Assembly: GCA_013115145.1 (NCBI GenBank)
Contig: JAAPAO010000063.1
Location: 18,951-82,950 of the forward strand
Reading direction: 5' to 3'
From: Perkinsus chesapeaki
Taxonomy: Eukaryota; Perkinsozoa; Perkinsida; Perkinsidae
Length of the DNA stretch: 64,000 bases
This document shows positions 10,340 to 21,898 of this stretch, piece by piece. Each line of letters starts with the position of its first letter. Within the stretch, counting starts at the first letter, position 1. The translations under genes were made by a program, and so were the position numbers. The notes under the pieces were generated by a model, which saw nothing but the letters and a program-made list of their open reading frames with translations, had not been told where the DNA came from and searched no databases.

Positions 10340-13300
10340 TTAACATGACTTAACAAAGCTAGGTGGACTAAGGAATGTGAATACATTTCCATGACCTGTT
10401 CTCGTTAATCTAGTATAACGTTGTTCAGCTGGTGTACCAGTTCTAATAATATCAGCTATATCTGATACAACCTGTACGTTAAGGTTAAAGAAATTATGTC
10501 TTAGATCATGAACATTTTGATCCATATGTGTTGTATCCATAACATCTACATAATCTTGACCATACTTCTTACCCGTTACTGGATCAACACAGCATATCTA
10601 ATAATATTACATTGCTATTATTGTTAATAATCCCACTGATACTACTAGTACCTCTTCTGGATGCTTTCCTAAGGCTTTCTCATTATTAAATAATTCAGCC
10701 CATATTAAAGCACCATCTTTAAGATCAGCATACACCGAAACCCGTTGACAATATTCTAATAATGTTGGTAGTATCTATATTACTATACCGATAATTTATA
10801 CTACTAAAATCTATATTACTTGTTCTTTGAAATGATCTAATGGATAATCACCATTAACAAATATAACATTACATAAAAGCATCCGTCTAGCATCACAGCC
10901 CCCACCGGCCTCCAAATCACATAGTTCTTCATCATTATCATCATCTTCGAGAGATGGGGAACCAAAGTCAGTCTCTACAACGATTCAAAATAATGAACAA
11001 CAGCAGCAACCCCGGCCGGGATTGAACCCACAACCTCCCGCTATATAAACCACCAACATAACCTTTTAACCATTACTACCTTTCCGTTCCATAACTGGTA
11101 TTTCCTGCTCTCTTCGTTCATGTATTTGTGATGATTGAATAACATCATCAATACAAGTAGTTGATCCTGGTACACGTGTTCTTATCCTTAAAAAGGATCG
11201 ACGCTCCATCTCTGGTAAAGCCTCACAGAATAACCTAATAATACCAATAATAATATCTACCACTTTTAGTTATTATTGTTACTACTACTACCTAGCGCCC
11301 ATTGAGTGTACTAAGAAATGCACTCTAAGGAATCCAGCTTTTCGTAATTCAAAGACAAAGTCAGATAAATCACCAGCAAATACTGGCAATGACCACATTG
11401 CCCAATGATATGTTAAAGCCATACCAGTACCTAAATCATCATCATCATCATTGAATGCATAATGGTGCTGCTCAATACAACAATCCTTTACTATTCTTAC
11501 TCTGTGAGAATATGAATGGTTTAATATATAGTGGGAACTGTCCTAATGCCAATAATTGGCCCAATCTTTCCATAGCACTTGACATCTTGCAATTATAACC
11601 ATGAAGGTATACCAAAGCTTCCGGAGCTGGATCAGCTAGCTCCTTCAATAGAGGAGCTGGTAATGAACTCTGTGCCACCAAAGGTTGACCACCTATCATA
11701 TATGTTATAACCTATTAATCTCTATGTTATAGAATATTACCAACAATATGAACTGGTAATGATACAGGTGGACAATCCTGAGATAGGCTACGCCTAGGTA
11801 CTTGTTTTTTACCAAGATCTGCGTATCCAGTTTTCGAATGACGCACTGAATATAAATATATTATTTAAATAACAATAATATGCTCATCATTACTCCTCAA
11901 TCCAGCCGCAGCAGTAACAGCTGACATCACCTTATTAGATTCACTACCATTAAATCCATTATCATTATCATTATCATCACTGGCACAACCACCAATCAAC
12001 TCTCTTGATACATGATCACGCTTTAAAGCTTCACTTATTCGCCACATATCCGAATCTCGTGCCTATATTAAAATAATAATATCCAACCATACCGCCTTTT
12101 ATCCTTGATATTATTATTATTACAACTCGTATATTTAAATGTGGCGCCAATCCAGGGGATTCCATACCATTCAATGCTTCAGCACTAAGCTCGCGGAAAT
12201 CAGGATCACTAAATAAAGATCATCTTGTTATTATTAATATATAATATAGTATTACTCTCCTTTATATTTCCTAACCATATCTTGTACATAATAACTAGCA
12301 CCAACCAATGGTCTAACTCTTGGTAAATGAGAAAAGAAGCTCCCAGATGCCGATGCCTCTACATTAGCTATACCACATCTTAGACCTTGAGGATCTCTAT
12401 CAGGAAACCATAATTTATCATGAAGACCTAATACATCATTAATATCAACAACAACAACACCACTAATTACTACCTTTCTCTTTCCTAGTTGTGGCCCAGA
12501 ATATCTTACGGCTCATAAACATAGATCCACTACCAAACTCTCTTGATACAAAAGGGCTTGTTGGTCGACCTGGAATTCGATTATGATTACTAGTTAATAT
12601 AATCTTATACACGGGGGGTTACTACCTCTTATCCACATTCCTCTTAATAGCTCACCATGTGCTGAATCATCCATCCACATACCCAGACCATTAGGTAACC
12701 CATCTTCATCAACATGACCAGTAAATCTACATTTATTACGAGCAATGGAGAATGGACCATAACGCTTATAACAGAAACTAACAACAGCAATGATGGTAGA
12801 TGGTAGTATTGAATATATTATTACTAGTTTGAATCTTGGTCATCTCGCCTCATTTTAAACCAATGTACTAATAACCAATCTGGCCTCATATGACCAATCA
12901 TGAAGGGGTATCCAAAATGTACAATCAACTGTGAGTAATAATGAACAGTAGTAGTATTGTTCTTTATTACATATGCCAGAAAAAGGGCAACTTCTATACA
13001 TATAATAACCGCTACAATAGTAGTCTCACGGTTTGATAACCCATCCCACTAACCAATATAACTTATTATTATTATTCTCGTTGTTGTTATTACCCTTGTT
13101 GATTCCTCTGGATCATATGCCCATACCCCCCAAACAATACCACAAAAGAATGTTGTAAGTGCCATAGTATGAATAACTGGTTTAAGGAATGCCGCAATAC
13201 ATATAATCATCCAAACTACTGCCACAAACTAATGATAAATAATAACATAATCATCATCTGCTGGTGGTGGTACTGGGTATATTACACTAACAATAGCTGG

Positions 13301-13817
13301 AATGAATGAGGTCTTAGCAAATCGCTCATCTGGAGTTAGATCAGCTAAACCAGGCCAAAGGATCAGTATCAGACTCTTACTCATGAGATTTGATATCCAT
13401 ATAAAAACAACCTGTATTAATGGATAGTGATTTATAATAATAGTTCTATTACCAATGCTACAACAATCTCAACCCATGTTCGTAATGAACCTGAATCTCG
13501 TTTATAACCCTGTAAAGACCTAGTCAGCCTTCGCCTCTCCATTACAAAGAATACACCTATTACATAATCATAATAATAATATATATTATTATTACGTTTC
13601 ATTTCATGTTCTTCAAGTGTTTCTACAAAATCAGGTCTTGTTGACGCCGATGTAGAAGGTGACAAACTTTTAGATGACCTATATTAATATATATAAAAGT
13701 TAATAATAATATATATTACCCTAATAATGAACCATCACCACCACCACCCATATCATCTTGTATACTACATATTAATTCCCTATTTCCTGATGTTGATGTG
13801 GTGGTTGATGTATTCAT
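10340..13817 (-). CDS. Multipass membrane protein with DUF900-type alpha/beta hydrolase and MORN-like motifs
   Basis: Many short exons. The N-terminal third has several hydrophobic segments (FVAVVWMIICIAAFLKPVI; YDYVIGVFFVM; AKTSFIPAIVSVIYP) and so spans a membrane. The middle has MORN-like sequence (RFTGHVDEDGLPNGLGMWMD, HGELLRGMW, FVSREFGSGSMF). The C-terminal part is an alpha/beta hydrolase of the DUF900 type: ALVYLHGYNC forms the oxyanion side, HFLVHSMGAR contains the nucleophile Ser elbow, and DARRMLLCNVIF, DGALIWAELFN and HDLRHNFFNLNVQVVSDIAD follow to the stop at 10340. The reaction and substrate are unknown; esterase or lipase activity is only implied by the fold. The start is uncertain: the first in-frame ATG I see is 13817, but an upstream exon is possible. 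Confidence 0.65.
10975..11079 (-). repeat. Intron with D-arm-like and T-arm-like tRNA segments (sense)
   Basis: 105-nt GT..AG intron of the DUF900 gene. Near its 5' end the sense strand reads AGTAATGGTTAAAAGG, similar to a tRNA D-arm/A-box. Further on it reads GCGGGAGGTTGTGGGTTCAA followed by TCCCGG, a very typical variable loop plus T-arm. Acceptor stem pairing and a clear anticodon arm are missing. It is the longest and most tRNA-like of the set. Confidence 0.7.
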
Positions 13818-14287
13818 TGATTTTATGGTTGGTCCAATTTGTGAATTGGTTATACCACAACCACCAACAATAGGATAATTAGCTAATTCGCAGACCGACA
13901 AGGTGAATAAAGGAAAGTATGATTACAGACAAAGGTAATAATAGAGAAACCTGCACTATCATTCATTATCCTGTATCATGCGTGCATCAACCTAAGATTC
14001 ATTTTACATTCCCCTTCCACACCCCTGCTACACCTTCCGCTGACTATGCAAGCTCTAGTACGGTAAATTATTCGGAGGTCGCAGTGCAGCTGAATCACTG
14101 CAAGCTCATTTATTCGGGAATCTTCAATAGAGGTAGTATCTTAATAGCGGGCCATGTGCAATCACGACGATTATACAAAGGGCCAAGATTTCATTTACCG
14201 GAACGTATCGCCCACTTCTTAAATCGTCCGCGACATGTTATCGGTGTCCCCTTATTATAGTTGTCGTTTTGTACTATTTTTTATTGA
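13818..14287. promoter_or_regulatory. Divergent intergenic region between DUF900 gene and PP2C
   Basis: 470 bp between oppositely transcribed genes, presumably holding both promoters. Base composition from about 13970 to 14240 is visibly more balanced than in the AT-rich neighbours. A 113-codon plus-strand frame (13919-14260) exists but matches nothing I know. No specific promoter element could be identified. Confidence 0.4.
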
Positions 14288-17067
14288 ATGGGTGCAAGCC
14301 TTACTTTTTTAGATAAAGCTAATACTGATGTTACCACTGAATGTGGTGATTGGGTAGTAATAATAATATTAATAAGCGTATTTATTATTAGGGACCATTA
14401 TCATATTCGGTATCGGGTATGCAGGGATGGAGAAGGTCAATGGAAGATGATCATATTGCTCATTGGGATAAAAATAAAAGGTATTAACTAGTCTTTGATA
14501 TGAAAATATAATATTATTAGAGTTGGATTATTTGGGGTATTTGATGGTCATGGTGGAAGAGGGGCTTCGCAATATGTAGCAAAGAAAATTATAAAAACAA
14601 TATTAAATACGGAAGCGTAATAATCAATTATAATTATAATATATAATAAGATTATAGTTATAAAAAGAATGATTATGCAAGAGCATTACATGAAGCATTT
14701 ATGGAAGTTGATAAGGAAATGGCTACTTCAGAGGGAGCTAAAGAGGTTATACTAATAATAAATATTAATACATACCACAATTGGATATAGATAATGCAAC
14801 TTCATAATGAAGGATTAAAAGAAGATCAACAAAAGATATTACTACGACCATCTCAATTACCAAAAGTATTACAACATATGCTTGGGGTGCAGGGAGTAGA
14901 TGATGGGGAGGAAGGGGACGAAGACAATAATTCGGATTTAAGTGATGTTGATTCATCTTGTCAAAAAGAAGTAATATTGTTATTATATATGTAATATAAT
15001 GATACATTTTATTAGGATGATGATGTGCAAATGGATGTTGCTGAAGGTGATAATATTATTAATATAGTATTATAATATATTCAACAGATGATACCATAGA
15101 AGATAATGATACATCAAAGGCTCTTGTGGATAATGCTGAAGATGCAGCAGCAGGAGCATCAACCGCGCCTCATACTGCTACGTCATCACCAACAAACTCA
15201 CCATTGGTAAATATTATAATTGGGTAATGAATATGATTGTATATTAGGAGGGAGTCGATGAAGAAGAAGTTGAAGAAGAAATAGATTTAGAGACACTCCC
15301 TCGTGAGAATCAACACAATGAGAAGCACGAGGAGGGGGAGGCATCATCCACTGGACAGCAGCAGCAGGAGGAGGATCAGCAGCAGCAGCAGCAGGTACTG
15401 TTAATACCTAATAACATTGGTAATATGTGGTGTTAGATGGTGTGGGTTAGATTTGTTGGTGAATGTGGTGGTAGGTGATATTATTAAATTAAATGATGAT
15501 GGATTATTAGAAATACCAGAGAATGAGTTTTGGAAAATGTTAGGTCGTCAAATAACAGCAGATGTTCAAGTAGTAGTTGAAGAAGTTGTAAATATAATAA
15601 TATATTATTAGGGATGTACTGCAGTTGTATGTGCATTAATATTAGGGGACGGATCTAGTCCACCACAGCTTATATGTGCTAATACTGGTGATTCTCGGTA
15701 ACCATTAATAAACCATTATTATTAATATCATCTAACATTATTATTAGTTGCATTCTAGCAAGAAGAAATAAAGCTTATGCATTATCAGATGACCATAAAC
15801 CATCACAAGTAATAATATTATAAATCCGTATTATTATTAATTATATATCAGGATACTGAAATGGAAAGGATAATAGCAGCAGGTGGACAGGTGGAAGAAT
15901 GTATGGGACAATATAGAGTACAAGGTATTGAATATTATTATTATTAAAGTAGTATCTAATTGTTATTATTAGGAGATCTGAACTTATCGCGTGCACTTGG
16001 TGATCATCGATATAAACACGATACTACATTGCCTCCTGAATGTCAGATTATATCTCCTATGCCGGATTTAAGGTAGTATTATTATATATTATAATTATTG
16101 AAGGGTATTATTATATAAATAGGATAAGACAATTATCAAAAGATGATACACATGTTATACTAGGTTGTGATGGTATATGGGAAGTAATAATAATATAATG
16201 TCATAGTAATAATATAATTATTATTTATATAGATACATTCAAATCAATCAGCAGTTGATTATGTTTTATCATATGAGAAAGCTGCACTTCGATTGATTCA
16301 TAGTAAACCACATACTGTTGGACAATGGCGCGAGTTAATAATATATCCATTTATTATTAATAATAATTATATCATGTTTCAGTAAAGGGAAGAAGCGTAA
16401 AGGATCTCCTGTTAAAGCCGGACGATCAGCAGCAGAAGCAGCAGCACCTGAAGTTGGATCATTTAAGCAACCGCGTCTGAATGATGTATGAACCTTCGTC
16501 GTCTTCTTCTCTTCTTTCTACTTGTTGTTATTATTAGGTTATACTTCATCCAGGCTCAGAAGGTAGTGATTCAGCATTCTCATTAGCGGCACTTTCAGGA
16601 GCTGTATGTCAAGCAACAGTCTGTCCACAGTAATTGTTATTATTAGCAAATGATAATATTATTATTATTGGCAGATTACATTTAGATAACCCCAACTTTG
16701 AAGGAAATGGATGTGATAATTTAACATTTATGATTATTAAAATACCCGATAATATACGTAAAGTAATAATAAGCCATTGTTATACTACTAGCCATAATAT
16801 CTTAATTAGGCATTACCAGCTCCTAACCCAGAAGAAACACCTGAACCTGGCCCACCTATTGTATATGGTCAACGACCTAGAAAACGACGCAATTTAACAG
16901 ATACCAAGTCCGGAGTTGAAGACGAAGAAGAAGGCAAAGAAAACACTTGTACCGAACGTAACGCTAAACGGTTAAAGGTTGCTGATACGGCTCCCCCCAC
17001 CGCCCCCACCGCCGGCACCGACGAGTCTGTTGTTAATCCTTTAGCTGGAACTGGGGAGGGGAAGTGA
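14288..17067 (+). CDS. PP2C protein phosphatase, PPM1G-like
   Basis: Metal-dependent Ser/Thr phosphatase. The start MGASLTFL has Gly2 and Ser/Thr in a pattern suited to N-myristoylation, close to the MGAYLS start of PPM1G. Spliced exons give [25 protein letters not shown], a long acidic/Gln insert (about residues 150-290, as PPM1G has), [55 protein letters not shown] and NLTFMIIKI. The Asp residues that bind Mn/Mg are all present. The C-terminal tail has a basic stretch (GQRPRKRRN) likely to act as an NLS and ends GTGEGK. More than ten introns of 24-80 nt interrupt it, several rich in TAATAA. Confidence 0.9.
15588..15611 (+). other. 24-nt spliceosomal intron
   Basis: In the PP2C gene, EEV is followed by GTA..TAG and then the conserved GCTAVV. 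The 24 nt contain an in-frame stop, and their removal restores the family motif. The intron core is the 16-nt perfect palindrome TAATAATATATTATTA, so it can fold on itself almost end to end. Confidence 0.8.
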
Positions 17068-17201
17068 AATATAAAAATGCATTTGCTACGTAGTTTGATC
17101 ATAAATTATAGCTTGTTTGAGTTATCCTCTTATATACTTTATATTTTTAGAATCACTTTATTATTATATTATCTCATCCTCATCCTTCTAAGCCGGCAAT
17201 T

Positions 17202-18194
17202 ATGTCTGATATTATTATGAATGCATCTTGTCCTTATCAACAACAACAACAAGAACAAGAACAAGAACTCCCTCATCCGACAACAGACAGAGTCCGTCGT
17301 AATTCAATTATGAGAATACGGCTTAAGAATTCATCATTTCATTTTGAAGAAGATGATCATGATATTAATAATAACTATGATGAATCAAATCATTCAGATT
17401 CTACAAAATCTGGTATAGTTAGGACTAGAAGTCGTAGTGAAAATGATATATCAAATATCGGTCGTCATGGTCATTTTATATCTAGATCTCCACTTGTCGC
17501 CGAGTTCTATCCTGAAACCGGTATGTTGTCATATTCAATGGATATAAATAACAACAACAACAACGGTTATCATCATGGTCAACTCGTGAAGAATCCATTC
17601 TCGGGTCAAGAAGATTTATTTCAAGAATCTATTAATGATTATTGTAGTATGAATTATGATGATCCTATAAATACCTCTGGTAGTAGTCCAAGATTAAATT
17701 GGGAAGGTGTAACTACTATAATGCTTCGCAATATACCTAGTCGGTACTGTCCAAAATCATTGAGAAGACTAATTGGTAATTTAGGATTTGCTAATTCTAT
17801 GGATTTCTTTTATATGCCTATGGATTCTGTTAACTATAAGAATCTAGGTTATGCCTTCATCAATTTGATAACTGTACATGAAGTTGCTCGTTTTATGGAG
17901 GTGTTTGTTGGATATAGATTTGATCCTTCACGTGGATCTGAAAAAGTATGCGAAGTTTGTCCAGCTAGAGTTCAAGGATTTTATCACAATGTGAGTCATT
18001 TCCAGAATTCGGCGACTCGAGTAAGTATACCCGATGAATTCAAACCTATCGCTATTAAGAATGGTGAAGAGATTGTTATTCATAGTAATCTAAGAAGAGG
18101 AAGATCAAACAGCTCGTATAATAGTAAAAGTAAATATAATAATAGGCATACAGGTTATATAGATAATAATAAGTTAAGGTCCAGTCATTATTGA
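17202..18194 (+). CDS. Mei2-type RRM protein, intronless
   Basis: 330-residue RNA-binding protein. The C-terminal half (about residues 168-270) is the Mei2-type RRM: TTIMLRNIPSRYCPKSLRRL (RNP2 region), DFFYMPMDSVNYKNLGYAFI (RNP1 region), then RVQGFYHNVSHFQNS, the characteristic extension of Mei2-like RRMs. The N-terminal half is low complexity (poly-Gln/Glu, Asn runs) with RTRSRSEND. In fungi and plants, family members act in meiosis and RNA regulation; the role here is unknown. A single uninterrupted exon is striking beside the intron-rich PP2C gene immediately upstream and could mean derivation from a reverse-transcribed mRNA. Start chosen at the first ATG after stops. Confidence 0.9.
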   Translation: MSDIIMNASCPYQQQQQEQEQELPHPTTDRVRRNSIMRIRLKNSSFHFEEDDHDINNNYDESNHSDSTKSGIVRTRSRSENDISNIGRHGHFISRSPLVAEFYPETGMLSYSMDINNNNNNGYHHGQLVKNPFSGQEDLFQESINDYCSMNYDDPINTSGSSPRLNWEGVTTIMLRNIPSRYCPKSLRRLIGNLGFANSMDFFYMPMDSVNYKNLGYAFINLITVHEVARFMEVFVGYRFDPSRGSEKVCEVCPARVQGFYHNVSHFQNSATRVSIPDEFKPIAIKNGEEIVIHSNLRRGRSNSSYNSKSKYNNRHTGYIDNNKLRSSHY

Positions 18195-18500
18195 TTGGCA
18201 TTTTATATAAAGCTTTAGGCGGCTTTAAGCCAAATAAGCCCTATTATTCATTATATATTACAAAATATTAATATCTATAGGTTATTAATATAATTGTTGC
18301 GTTAATAAATGTGTTGCATTAACCAATATCATTATTAAACACCCTTTTACTCTATGCAATACTATAAAAGGTACTTCGCGAAGGATGCACGACAACTTAA
18401 ACTAAACATTGGTATTATTATTCAAAGTAGCTTCTAAACGATGAAAAGATGGGCCTTATGAAACATTGACAACCCACAAATGAAAGCACAGTTACAGAAT
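18195..18500. other. Convergent intergenic region
   Basis: 306 bp between the 3' ends of the Mei2-like and citrate synthase genes, presumably both 3' UTRs. AT-rich, with AATATT and ATATA motifs. I see no gene or repeat. Confidence 0.5.
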
Positions 18501-19976
18501 CTATAATTGTGATTTAGTTTTGGGTAATTTAGTATGAAGAACCGATTCATAAAGATGATCTAAAGTAACAGATTTTGGACGCTCAATAGGCATTTGCATT
18601 ATTCTTGCCCAAACAAGTTGAGCCATAACTCCCATAGATCTTGATACAGCAAATACAACTGTATAGAAATCAGGCTCAACAAGACCATAATGTTTTAACA
18701 TAACACCAGAGTGAGCATCAACATTGGGATTAGGATTACGAACTTTACCAGTTTTAGCTAATACAGGTGGTACTGCTTCATATGCTATTGAACATAATTG
18801 CACCATAGGATCATCATTTAAATATTTTAAACAGAATTCTCTTTCTAAAAGATAACGTGGATCAGCTACTTTTAATACAGCATGACCATATCCAGGAATA
18901 ACTTTACCATTTTTTAATGTGTTTTCAGCATATTTACGAACACTTTTAACAGTTGGTATAGTTTTATTAATATTATGCTCATCCATACATCCTTCTAACC
19001 ATTTAAGAGATTCTTGATTGGCTATACCATGTAGTGGACCAGCTAAACCACATATACCAGCAGCAAATGAATAATAAGGATCAGCAAGTGCTGAACCAAC
19101 AAGATGTGTTGTATGAGCTGATACATTACCACCTTCATGATCAGCATGTAATAACATATAAAGTCTCATCATATCAGCAAACATAGGATCATTACTACTT
19201 ACTCCCAACATATGACTAAAATTAGCAGCCCAATCAAGATTAGGATCACTATTAATTTGATCATCATTATGAAATGTTCTTCTATAAATTCTAGCAGCTA
19301 ATTGTGGTACACGTGCTACCAATGTTATGGCATCTTCTAGGATACTTTCCCAATAATCACTTTTTTTAATATCACCATTATAATAACCTTTAGAGAATGC
19401 TGAATAAGGCTGCAATGCCAATACACCAATACTCAATTGTGTCATTGGATGCATATCTTTAGGTAAATTATTAATGGTATTAATAACATCATCTGGTAGT
19501 TGTCCTCTTTTATATAATTCCATATTAAATTCATCGATTGTATCTTTATTAGGTATATTACCAGTAAGTAATAACCAAAAAGCACCTTCAGGTAAACCAA
19601 CAGTACTATCATTAGTAGATTTAGGTAATGCTGAATTAACCTCTCTCAGTGTCATCTTTCTATATCTTATACCACCGTGAGGATCTAAATCAGATGTATC
19701 AGTTAGCATAGTTTTCATACCACGTTCACCACCAAGTACATTAGCAACAGTTATATCACCAATAACATCATGACTATGACCATATTTTAATTCAACAAGT
19801 CTAGCGAACTCTGATTTCGCCAATGTTCGTATTTCTTCTTTTAAAGTATCCATAACTGGTCGGCTAATATTATTCGATTTATCATCATTGTGATATTCAG
19901 TAGATGACAATGAAGGTGATGATGAGATACTCATCTTAATGAGGAGGACAAACTGTGTGTGATTAACAAACTTCAA
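18501..19976 (-). CDS. Citrate synthase (type I, eukaryotic), intronless
   Basis: Condenses acetyl-CoA and oxaloacetate to citrate. Catalytic segments are intact: HADHEGGNVSAHT, GLAGPLHGIANQE (substrate His), IPGYGHAVLKVADPRY (catalytic His), DAHSGVMLKHYGL (catalytic Asp) and an R-containing C-terminus. Length 491 fits the mitochondrial-type enzyme with an N-terminal extension. Two starts are possible: 19976 (MKFVNHTQFVLLIK) or Met15 at 19934 (MSISSSPSLSS). Neither is a textbook presequence. The C-terminus ends KSQL; SQL is a weak variant of the peroxisomal PTS1 tripeptide, so a peroxisomal (glyoxylate-type) location is possible but unproven. No introns. Confidence 0.93.
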   Translation of the reverse strand: MKFVNHTQFVLLIKMSISSSPSLSSTEYHNDDKSNNISRPVMDTLKEEIRTLAKSEFARLVELKYGHSHDVIGDITVANVLGGERGMKTMLTDTSDLDPHGGIRYRKMTLREVNSALPKSTNDSTVGLPEGAFWLLLTGNIPNKDTIDEFNMELYKRGQLPDDVINTINNLPKDMHPMTQLSIGVLALQPYSAFSKGYYNGDIKKSDYWESILEDAITLVARVPQLAARIYRRTFHNDDQINSDPNLDWAANFSHMLGVSSNDPMFADMMRLYMLLHADHEGGNVSAHTTHLVGSALADPYYSFAAGICGLAGPLHGIANQESLKWLEGCMDEHNINKTIPTVKSVRKYAENTLKNGKVIPGYGHAVLKVADPRYLLEREFCLKYLNDDPMVQLCSIAYEAVPPVLAKTGKVRNPNPNVDAHSGVMLKHYGLVEPDFYTVVFAVSRSMGVMAQLVWARIMQMPIERPKSVTLDHLYESVLHTKLPKTKSQL

Positions 19977-20229
19977 GTCACTTCACAAACGAAAATGTCA
20001 CAATGTAAGTTACGCTCGCCCAGCTGATCGATTATGAAGAAAATTCCGTGTAGGGGTTGTTGAGATGAGGAAACTATGCGGCAAGCCGCCAGTAACTCAA
20101 TACCACAGACGGGTGGTTAAAAAGGCTTATATACTGATGAATGTGTACGCAAGCACGCTGCGACGTCACTTGCTATCTTAACTGTTTCTCAACGCCTTGG
20201 CTTTCAGTACTGAACACTGAATTAGAACG

Positions 20230-21372
20230 TCAGAGAAAATGCGGTAGAACGTCACTGGCTGGTTTACCAAGAAAACTATAAGTTGCCAAAGGACTTAAAG
20301 GAGTTGATTCGAGGTTAACTTCAATAACCTAATGAAGGGAGGGAACATAATACGGTGGGAATACTAGACACTTGTTACTGGAATGTTACGATTTATGGCA
20401 ATGTTAGCAAAGCCTGCTGCTGGATACACTATACTAGATGTACCAATTATTATTAATATATCACATGACTCTCTAAAATACATATTATAAATATATAATG
20501 TATCATTAATTTACATTGCATTATTAGCATGTTTTAAAGTATTATCATCTAAAGCCTCACCAAACCATACGACACTTGGTCGTAATAATCTGAATAATAA
20601 TAATACAATATAACTTTATAGTAGATGGGGTAATACTTCCCATTCCTATGAGGTAATTTATCAACTGGGATTATTGCTGATTTTAATGGTTTACTTGGAT
20701 CAACATCATCATATAGTGCGGGAACAATGGGAATAGTACGATCCTCCCATACCTACATTAACATATTACTAAACATAATCTAATAATATTAGTAAGCCAG
20801 TACATGAATATTGTCCTGTATGAAAGGAATGGTATCTAACTCCTTTACAAGCCATAATGATCCGTGTAATTCTATAACGTGTTGGCTACCAGCAAGTTGA
20901 TGAAGTCCATCAACATTTTGCTAAGGAACGATGATTGAAGTGATGTGAATTATTATGATGTTGTTGATGATGTTAAGCTGCTCACTGTTATAAGTGTGAA
21001 TTGCAGACCATCTTTCTTTTTCATTTCCTCTAATTCGGTACACCATTTATGACACGTGTTTGGCTTTGATTTGGCAACTATCTGTCTTCGATACTCATAA
21101 AATTGCCAAACTAATGATGGATCAGATCTGAAAGCCTGTGAAGTTGCTAAACCTAAAAGGAAAGGGCTCTTCATACAATTGAACAATAAGGTGTTTTTGT
21201 TGTTAATATTATCATCACGTGTTGGATCATTGTTTCTCCATAACCCTTGTGGCCCTCTAAATGTTGGTATACCACTTTCAGCACTAACTCCAGCCCCAGT
21301 GATAATTACTGTATACTTTGATTGTTTTATAAGTGAACGAACCTTTTCTGTTATACAGCAACAATTAGACAT
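20230..21372 (-). CDS. SIRT5-like NAD-dependent protein deacylase
   Basis: Class III sirtuin. From ATG 21372: [21 protein letters not shown] (NAD site; GAG and FRG), WRNNDPT, then [15 protein letters not shown]. The YxxR pattern is the SIRT5 signature (Tyr102/Arg105 of human SIRT5) that selects succinyl, malonyl and glutaryl lysines. Later exons give [20 protein letters not shown] (catalytic His), [32 protein letters not shown], and a last exon [15 protein letters not shown] to the TGA at 20230. The zinc-binding CxxC pairs usual in the family are not obvious in the exons I joined: the segment after LHG reads [10 protein letters not shown]. Either exons were missed or the zinc site is degenerate. 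Confidence 0.85.
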
Positions 21373-21503
21373 AATAATAAATACCAGAATAATAGTTATT
21401 AAAACTTAACACCGACACAGTAATAAAATATATAACAGAAACTAGTAAAGTGTTTTATTATGATGACAAATGATGAAGTAGATATAACTAATATGATAAT
21501 AAT

Positions 21504-21898
21504 TTATTGTGTTTTCTTTGTATCTTTAGTCTTCTTTGAGGTTTTATCATCATGTGTAACATCATCATCATCATCACCAGCAGCAGCAGCATTTGATGCA
21601 TTATTGTTATGATTCCCCTCATCCTCCTTAGTATCATCATCATCAGGGCCAGACTCAACCCGTATCATAGGCATACGAGTAGTTAACCACCATATCAATG
21701 CGATGAATCTGAATACGAATAGTAAAAAACCCTCCCTCCTCCTCCTCCTCCCCCCACCAATAGCTCCTACCCAATGGTTAATATTGCATAATCTACCCAA
21801 TCTGCTTCATCTAAATGATCAATACCAGTAAGATCAATAAGTTGCTTTGGGAATATATATGGTAAACCAGATTTAACAATTGTAACGTTTTCAGACAT
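21504..21898 (-). CDS. Small single-pass membrane protein, unknown
   Basis: ATG at 21898 (MSENVTIVKSGLPYIF). One intron (about 60 nt, from GTAGGAGC to TTCAG) joins DYAILTIG to FIALIWWLTTRMPMIRV, giving one transmembrane helix at about residues 36-52. The C-terminal half is hydrophilic: Asp/Asn/Ala runs and a Lys/Thr ending (KTSKKTKDTKKTQ). Total about 110 residues. I do not recognise the family. The intact helix formed only after splicing is the main support for this model. Confidence 0.5.

Noticed and set aside
13919-14260. 113-codon plus-strand frame upstream of PP2C
   Set aside because: No family resemblance and it lies in a divergent promoter region; retained only as part of the intergenic description.
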